Below are positions 59,725 through 64,000 of a stretch of DNA of 64,000 nt, in pieces. A program made the translations under genes and the position numbers. Source of the DNA: CF-118 sp035934385 (GTDB lineage: Bacteria > Chloroflexota > Dormibacteria > Dormibacterales > Dormibacteraceae); assembly GCA_035934385.1 (NCBI GenBank), contig DASYXY010000048.1:37181-101180 (forward strand). Direction: 5' to 3'. Each line of letters opens with the position of its first letter. The first letter of the stretch is position 1. The notes under the pieces were generated by a model that was given only the letters and a program-made list of their open reading frames with translations, had not been told where the DNA came from and did not search any database.

Positions 59725-59727
59725 GCT
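59722..59727 (+). promoter_or_regulatory. Candidate -10 element of scpA (TAGGCT)
   Basis: TAGGCT includes the stop codon of the PIG-L gene and ends 10 nt before the scpA ATG, which has no ribosome-binding site. Confidence 0.25.
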
Positions 59728-59737
59728 TAGCCGCCGA

Positions 59738-60457
59738 ATGAAGCCGCCGATCGCTGGCCCGCGCCTTCCGATCTCCACGCCAGTTTTCGAGGGACCGTTG
59801 GAATTGCTGCTCGCGCTGGCCGAGCGCGAGGAGGTCGACATCTTCCAGGTGTCACTATCCCGCATCACCGACGCCTACCTGGCCGAGATCGCACAGCGCG
59901 AAGTGCAGGACCCGCAAGAGATGGCCGAGTTCCTGTGGATGGCGGCGCGCCTGCTGCTTCTCAAGTCGATCCGCCTCCTGCCGGGCGAGCAACCGACCGA
60001 CGAGGAGACCGAGCTGCTCGGGTGGGAAGAGGACGTGCGCCAACGCCTCGAGGAGTACCGCGCGTACAAGGCCATGGCACAGGACCTGATGACGCGCGCG
60101 GAGCAAGAGGTGTTCGCATTCCCGCCTGCGGCGCGCCCAGTCGAGGCGGGCGGCCAGGAGGAGCCGCTCGACGTCGATGTGCTGGTCGCCGCGTTCAACA
60201 GCGTGCTCGCGCGCATCCCGCCACGGCCAGTCGTCATCACAGGGCGCACGTGGACACTGGAGGAGAAGCTGGAGGTCATCACGAAACGCTTGCGTAAAGG
60301 ACCGATCGAGCTGCTCGGGCTCCTTCTTGAATCGGAGGACCGGCTCGAGGCGGTGGTCACGTTTGTGGCGGTGCTCGAGCTCGTGCGTCGCTCCGAGGTC
60401 ACCGTCCGTCAGAAGGAGCGCTTCGGCCCCATCCACATCGAGGCGCGAGCGGCGTGA
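59738..60457 (+). CDS. scpA: Segregation and condensation protein A (kleisin)
   Basis: A 239-residue ScpA, the kleisin of the SMC condensin complex. The N-terminal domain reads FEGPLELLLALAEREEVDIFQVSLSRIT, with AEFLWMAARLLLLKS after it. The C-terminal winged helix (about 160-235) ends with VTFVAVLELVRRSEVTVRQ. It overlaps scpB by GTGA. Confidence 0.97.
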   Translation: MKPPIAGPRLPISTPVFEGPLELLLALAEREEVDIFQVSLSRITDAYLAEIAQREVQDPQEMAEFLWMAARLLLLKSIRLLPGEQPTDEETELLGWEEDVRQRLEEYRAYKAMAQDLMTRAEQEVFAFPPAARPVEAGGQEEPLDVDVLVAAFNSVLARIPPRPVVITGRTWTLEEKLEVITKRLRKGPIELLGLLLESEDRLEAVVTFVAVLELVRRSEVTVRQKERFGPIHIEARAA

Positions 60458-60957
60458 CGGTCCTGTCGGCTCGAGTGGAGGCGATCCTCTTCAGCTCCAA
60501 CCGCCCGCTCAAAGTGCGCGAGCTGCAGTCGGCGACCGACTCCGGCCGCGACGAGGTTGAGCACGCACTGGACGAGCTGCGGTCCGCGCTTGACGGCCGG
60601 GGCGTGATGCTGATGCGGCACCACGACGAGCTTCACCTCGCGACGCGACCCGAGCACGCCGCGGCCGTGCGCCGCGCGTTGCGCCCAGAGCTGTCGGGCA
60701 AGCTCTCTCCCGCCGCCTACGAGACCCTCGCGATCGTCGCCTACAACCAACCAGTGGCCCGCTCGCGCATCGAGGAGGTCCGCGGAGTCAACTGCGAGAG
60801 CGTGCTGACGAACCTCGAGCTGCGCGATCTGATCACCGAGGTCGGGCGCGGTAGTGGCCCGGGTCAGCCGAAGCTGTACGGCACGACGATGCGATTTCTG
60901 CAGGTGCTGGGCCTAGAGTCGCTCGACCACCTGCCGGCTCCCGGCAGCGGGGCGTGA
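60454..60957 (+). CDS. scpB: Segregation and condensation protein B
   Basis: A 167-residue ScpB with two winged-helix domains: VEAILFSSNRPLKVRELQ, KLSPAAYETLAIVAYNQPVARSRIEEVRGVNCE and YGTTMRFLQVLGL. It binds ScpA in the SMC complex. The GTG starts in the scpA stop, and the scpB stop overlaps the pseudouridine synthase start (GTGA). Confidence 0.97.
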   Translation: MTVLSARVEAILFSSNRPLKVRELQSATDSGRDEVEHALDELRSALDGRGVMLMRHHDELHLATRPEHAAAVRRALRPELSGKLSPAAYETLAIVAYNQPVARSRIEEVRGVNCESVLTNLELRDLITEVGRGSGPGQPKLYGTTMRFLQVLGLESLDHLPAPGSGA

Positions 60958-61691
60958 GCGAGACAAGGCTCAACGCGTTCCTCGCGCGCTCTGGTGTGGC
61001 CAGCCGGCGTGGGGCCGACAGATTGATCGCTTCTGGGTCGGTGAGAGTGAACGGCCTCGTGCCGCCACCCGGCGGTGTAATGGTGGATCCCGCGCACGAC
61101 CGTGTCACGGTGGACGGCCGCCCGGTAAAACTGACCACCGCGCATCGCTACGTGATGCTCAACAAGCCGCTCGGCGTGATCACGACAGCGAGTGACGAAG
61201 CCGGCCGCACGAGCGTTCTCGACGTTCTCGGCGACGGCGCGGCAGGGCATCGCATGTTCCCGATTGGGCGGCTCGACGCTGACTCGACCGGGCTGCTTCT
61301 GCTCACAGACGATGGTGAGCTCTCCTACCGGCTGACCCATCCCCGGTTCAAGGTCGACAAGGAGTACACAGCCATCGTGGGCGGCAGCCCGAGCCGGAAT
61401 GACCTGGCGCGACTGCGCTCCGGCGTGGAGCTGGACGATGGCGTCACGGCGCCGGCCGAGGTGGACGTGCTGCGCGTGCTGCCTGGGCCCGCCGCCGAGG
61501 TGCGAGTCGTGATCCGAGAAGGAAGGCACCGTCAGGTGCGGCGCATGCTGATGGCGGTGGGCCATCGCGTGCATTCGCTCAACCGCACGGCGTTCGGACC
61601 GCTGCGGCTCGGCCGTTTGAAGGCGGGAGATTTCCGCGTGCTCCGTGACGCGGAAGTGGCCGCGCTGCGCAAAGCCGCCGGCCTCCCTTGA
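60954..61691 (+). CDS. rluB: rRNA pseudouridine synthase, RsuA/RluB family
   Basis: A 245-residue RsuA/RluB-type synthase with an S4 domain at 1-60 (RLNAFLARSGVASRRGAD) and the catalytic PIGRLDADSTGLLLLTDDG with the active Asp, plus KEYTAIV and REGRHRQVRRML. The position after scpAB is typical for RluB, which modifies 23S U2605. It overlaps cmk by TTGA. Confidence 0.92.
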   Translation: MSETRLNAFLARSGVASRRGADRLIASGSVRVNGLVPPPGGVMVDPAHDRVTVDGRPVKLTTAHRYVMLNKPLGVITTASDEAGRTSVLDVLGDGAAGHRMFPIGRLDADSTGLLLLTDDGELSYRLTHPRFKVDKEYTAIVGGSPSRNDLARLRSGVELDDGVTAPAEVDVLRVLPGPAAEVRVVIREGRHRQVRRMLMAVGHRVHSLNRTAFGPLRLGRLKAGDFRVLRDAEVAALRKAAGLP

Positions 61692-62341
61692 TCGTCACGA
61701 TCGACGGCGGCGTAGCCTCCGGCAAGTCGGCCGTGGGTAAGCGCGTGGCCGAGGCGCTCGGCCTGCAGTTCGTCGACAGCGGGCTGATGTATCGCGCCAT
61801 CACGCGGCTCGTCGCAGAGCGCGGGATCGACCCACATGATGCTGGCGCAACAGCGGCGCTCGCGCACGGCACCCGAATCAAGATCGACGGCGAGCGGGTG
61901 TGGGCCGGCGGTAAGGAGCTCACCGCACGCATCTACGACTCGGATTCCGCCGATGCGCTGCCTGTCATCTCCGCTACGCCAGGCGTTCGCGAAGCCCTCG
62001 TGGATCAGCAGAGACAGATGGGCGAGCACGGCGTCGTCATGGCGGGCCGCGACATCGGCACCGTCGTGTTCCCGAACGCCGACCACAAGTTCTTCCTCAC
62101 GGCCAGCCTCGCGGAGAAGGTGCGCCGCCGCGCTGCTCAGTACGAGCGGCGCGGAGAGATGGTCGACGAGGAGGCGATGCGCAAGGAGGTCGAGCTCCGC
62201 GACCGGGTCGACTCCGAGCGAGCGGTCGCGCCGCTGAGACCGGCCGAGGACGCCATCGTGATCGACACCGACGATCTGTCGGTGGACGACGTCGTGGACG
62301 CGATCATCACCGAGATCGAGGAGACGGTGGGCGGCGAGTGA
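61688..62341 (+). CDS. cmk: (d)CMP kinase
   Basis: A 217-residue cytidylate kinase. The P-loop is IDGGVASGKSAVGKRVA, the substrate region FVDSGLMYRAITRL, and MAGRDIGTVVFPNADHKFFL is diagnostic. Start is TTG inside the rluB stop (TTGA), and the stop overlaps plsC by GTGA. Confidence 0.96.
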   Translation: MIVTIDGGVASGKSAVGKRVAEALGLQFVDSGLMYRAITRLVAERGIDPHDAGATAALAHGTRIKIDGERVWAGGKELTARIYDSDSADALPVISATPGVREALVDQQRQMGEHGVVMAGRDIGTVVFPNADHKFFLTASLAEKVRRRAAQYERRGEMVDEEAMRKEVELRDRVDSERAVAPLRPAEDAIVIDTDDLSVDDVVDAIITEIEETVGGE

Positions 62342-63021
62342 TCTATCGCTTCATGACGTGGCTGATGCGATTTCTCACGCGCTCGTATCTCGTCGGCGGC
62401 CTGTTCACGCTGAACGGGATCGAGAACGTGCCGGCGACCGGTGCACTCCTTGTGTGCGCCAACCACGCTGGCACGCTTGATCCGCCGATGGTGCCAGGCT
62501 TCACCCCGCGCCTCGACGCCTGGACGCTGGCGAAATCGGAATACTTCCGGACGATCGCGGCACCGCTTTTCTGGTGGTACCACGCATTTCCGCTGGTCAG
62601 GCACTCGGCTGACCGCGCAGCGTTGAAGCGATCGTTCGACCTGCTGCGCGACGGCCAGGCGCTGATCATCTTTCCAGAGGGGACGCGCACCGCCTCGGGC
62701 ACGCTCGAGACGCCCGAGCCAGGCGCCGGATTCATCGCCCAGAAGTCGGGAAGCGCGGTGCTGCCGGTCGCGCTGACCGGCACGCGAGAGGCCATGCCAA
62801 AGGGTGCGTGGCTGCCGCGGCGACGGCCCGTGTCAGTGACGTTCGGCAAGCCTTTTCGCGTGGCGACCAAGAGGCCCGACGGCACAAGGGTCGGCCATCA
62901 GGACGCGGCGGACGCGATCATGCTGCACATCGCCGAGCTGCTTCCGCCGGACATGCGGGGAAAGTTCAGCGACCTGGAAGGTCAGCGCAAGCGGCTGGAG
63001 GGAGTAACCAGTCCGGCTTAA
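62338..63021 (+). CDS. plsC: 1-acyl-sn-glycerol-3-phosphate acyltransferase (PlsC-like)
   Basis: A 227-residue membrane-associated acyltransferase. NHAGTLDPP has the HX4D catalytic motif, LIIFPEGTRTASG is motif III and VLPVALTGTREAMPKG the fourth block. It makes phosphatidate for CdsA, whose gene is elsewhere in the window. Start is GTG. The stop TAA overlaps the stop of the convergent ATPase gene in the bases TTAA. Confidence 0.92.
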   Translation: MIYRFMTWLMRFLTRSYLVGGLFTLNGIENVPATGALLVCANHAGTLDPPMVPGFTPRLDAWTLAKSEYFRTIAAPLFWWYHAFPLVRHSADRAALKRSFDLLRDGQALIIFPEGTRTASGTLETPEPGAGFIAQKSGSAVLPVALTGTREAMPKGAWLPRRRPVSVTFGKPFRVATKRPDGTRVGHQDAADAIMLHIAELLPPDMRGKFSDLEGQRKRLEGVTSPA

Positions 63022-64000
63022 GTGACCTGCGGCCGGGCCCAGTCATCCTCGGTGACGGAGCCCAGGGCCGGGTTGAAGCAGGCATCGAACGCCTCCTTCA
63101 ACGTTTGCGGCGTCAGCCTCGGCGATTCCTGCCGGTAGTTGGCCAGGTCGACGAGACGCGCGACGAGCGACCGCGGGTGCGAGCCCCTCAAAGGCTTCTT
63201 GCCGTACAGCGTGTGCAGCAGGTAGGTGACGGCGTTCGGGTCGAACGACACGCCCTGGCGTTCGCACTCGTACTTCAGGATCCGGCCGAACGCTTCCGGC
63301 GACGGGTTGCCGACGCCGATCTTGTAGGCCATCCGGCGAAGGAACGCTTCGTCGACGAGCTCGGTGGGCGAGAGGTTGGTCGAGAAGACCACCTGGCAGA
63401 GGAATGGAAGCTCGATCTTGCGGCCCGACGCGGACAGGTCCAGGTAGTCGACCTTCTTTTCCATCGGGACAATGAAGCGGTTGAGGAGCCGCATTGGCGG
63501 CACCTCCTGGCGTCCGAAGTCGTCGATCACGAACACGCCCGCGTTGGCCTTCCACTGCAGCGGCGCCTCGTAGTAGCGATTGGCGGTGTCGTATGTGAGG
63601 TCGAGCTGCTCGAGCTTGAGCTCACCGCCTGCCACGACAACCGGTCGCTCGACCCTGACCAAACGGCGGTCGATGGGCTGCTCGCCCTCGGAAAACTTGT
63701 GGTAGACGGGGTCGATGACGCGGATGATCTCGTCGCCGATCGCGACCGCGTGCGGGATCTCGATCGGCGCGCCCATCAGCAGCGCCATACGCTCGGTGAT
63801 GGTGCTCTTGCCGTTGCCGGGCGCCCCGAAGATGAACAGCGATGCGCGCGACACCATGGCACCGCCGATCTGGTCGATGACATGCTGCTCGAGCTCGAGC
63901 TGTCCGAGCGCCCGCTTCAGGGCCGCGTCGGTGACGTTGGCCTTGCCGGTCACCTGCGAGCGGATGAGCGACAGGTAGTCGTCGAAATTGATGGGGCAGG
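63018..64000 (-). CDS. AAA-type P-loop ATPase, 5' end beyond the window
   Basis: At least 327 codons; the frame stays open to the right edge and continues with protein-like sequence (NFDDYLSLIRSQ) before GTG 63953, so the real start is probably outside the window. It has Walker A FIFGAPGNGKST, a Walker B-like GVFVIDDFGRQ and VFSTNLSP as a sensor-1-like strand. An AAA-lid-type C-terminus follows (EAFLRRMAYKIGV). It looks like an unassigned MoxR/AAA relative, with no fused domain seen. Role unknown. It ends 3 nt into the plsC stop. Confidence 0.75.
   Translation of the reverse strand, partial: CPINFDDYLSLIRSQVTGKANVTDAALKRALGQLELEQHVIDQIGGAMVSRASLFIFGAPGNGKSTITERMALLMGAPIEIPHAVAIGDEIIRVIDPVYHKFSEGEQPIDRRLVRVERPVVVAGGELKLEQLDLTYDTANRYYEAPLQWKANAGVFVIDDFGRQEVPPMRLLNRFIVPMEKKVDYLDLSASGRKIELPFLCQVVFSTNLSPTELVDEAFLRRMAYKIGVGNPSPEAFGRILKYECERQGVSFDPNAVTYLLHTLYGKKPLRGSHPRSLVARLVDLANYRQESPRLTPQTLKEAFDACFNPALGSVTEDDWARPQVT

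Noticed and set aside
1..64000. CRISPR arrays, transposases, prophage genes, rRNA and tRNA genes
   Set aside because: No spaced direct repeats, no integrase or transposase signatures, and no RNA gene consensus was found by eye; a tRNA scan would be needed to exclude a degenerate one.

Overview
The window is GC-rich, gene-dense bacterial chromosome with almost no non-coding DNA; the longest gene-free stretch is about 237 bp (5458-5694). No outer-membrane or LPS genes are seen. The mix of genes suggests a Gram-positive-type (Terrabacteria) lineage, most plausibly an uncultivated Chloroflexota or Dormibacterota-like soil bacterium: a short EF-Ts, an archaeal/eukaryote-type ProRS, TlyA, the MEP isoprenoid pathway, an RsbW/SigB-type sigma module, Tad pili and Ku/ligase end joining. 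That placement is inference from gene content only. No tRNA, rRNA, CRISPR array, insertion sequence or prophage was recognised.

Layout. 1-2028 (minus): a partial Rossmann protein, a stand-alone ATP-dependent DNA ligase and Ku (end joining). 2082-4596 (minus): an ABC exporter. 4618-10378 (plus): an MBL hydrolase, comM, dprA and topA. 10396-18144 (plus): a structured leader, then rpsB-tsf-pyrH-frr-uppS-cdsA-dxr-rseP-ispG. 18207-26540: proS, a convergent membrane GAF/HD-GYP protein, then the divergent rel (ppGpp) operon. 26543-37938: a Tad/Flp pilus locus split into a minus-strand arm (cpaE, two tadE, tadG, cpaB, tadB, tadC) and a plus-strand arm (HEAT protein, cpaF, hybrid kinase-like regulator). 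37949-41285: a small membrane protein, hisS and aspS. 41286-41469: a structured, riboswitch-like intergenic region. 41470-44342: small membrane proteins (one DUF948-like, one YtxH-like), an RsbW-like anti-sigma factor, a SigB-type sigma factor and pdxH. 44360-51492: alaS, an FtsA/PilM-like ATPase, a baseplate-J-like membrane protein, ruvX, a DUF1292 protein and mltG. 51489-57069: a shikimate cluster (aroE, aroK, aroB, aroQ) with a prepilin peptidase inside it, then efp, asp23, nusB and xseB. 57066-63021: DUF212, tlyA, nadK, PIG-L, scpA, scpB, an RluB-type pseudouridine synthase, cmk and plsC. 63018-64000 (minus): an AAA ATPase cut by the window edge.

How the genes work together. Housekeeping genes sit in long, translationally coupled operons with about twenty 4-base start/stop overlaps. 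Many operon heads lack a Shine-Dalgarno sequence and carry a TANNNT hexamer 5-15 nt before the start codon, which suggests leaderless or near-leaderless mRNAs. The distinctive accessory part is a Tad pilus locus next to ppGpp and c-di-GMP enzymes. Its TadZ/CpaE carries a cNMP-binding-like domain and its associated hybrid regulator looks like a pseudokinase. No Flp pilin is visible. The most promising undescribed elements are this signalling-linked Tad locus, the mutually exclusive hairpins before the gene at 41470, the rpsB leader, and a CTG start for aroE.
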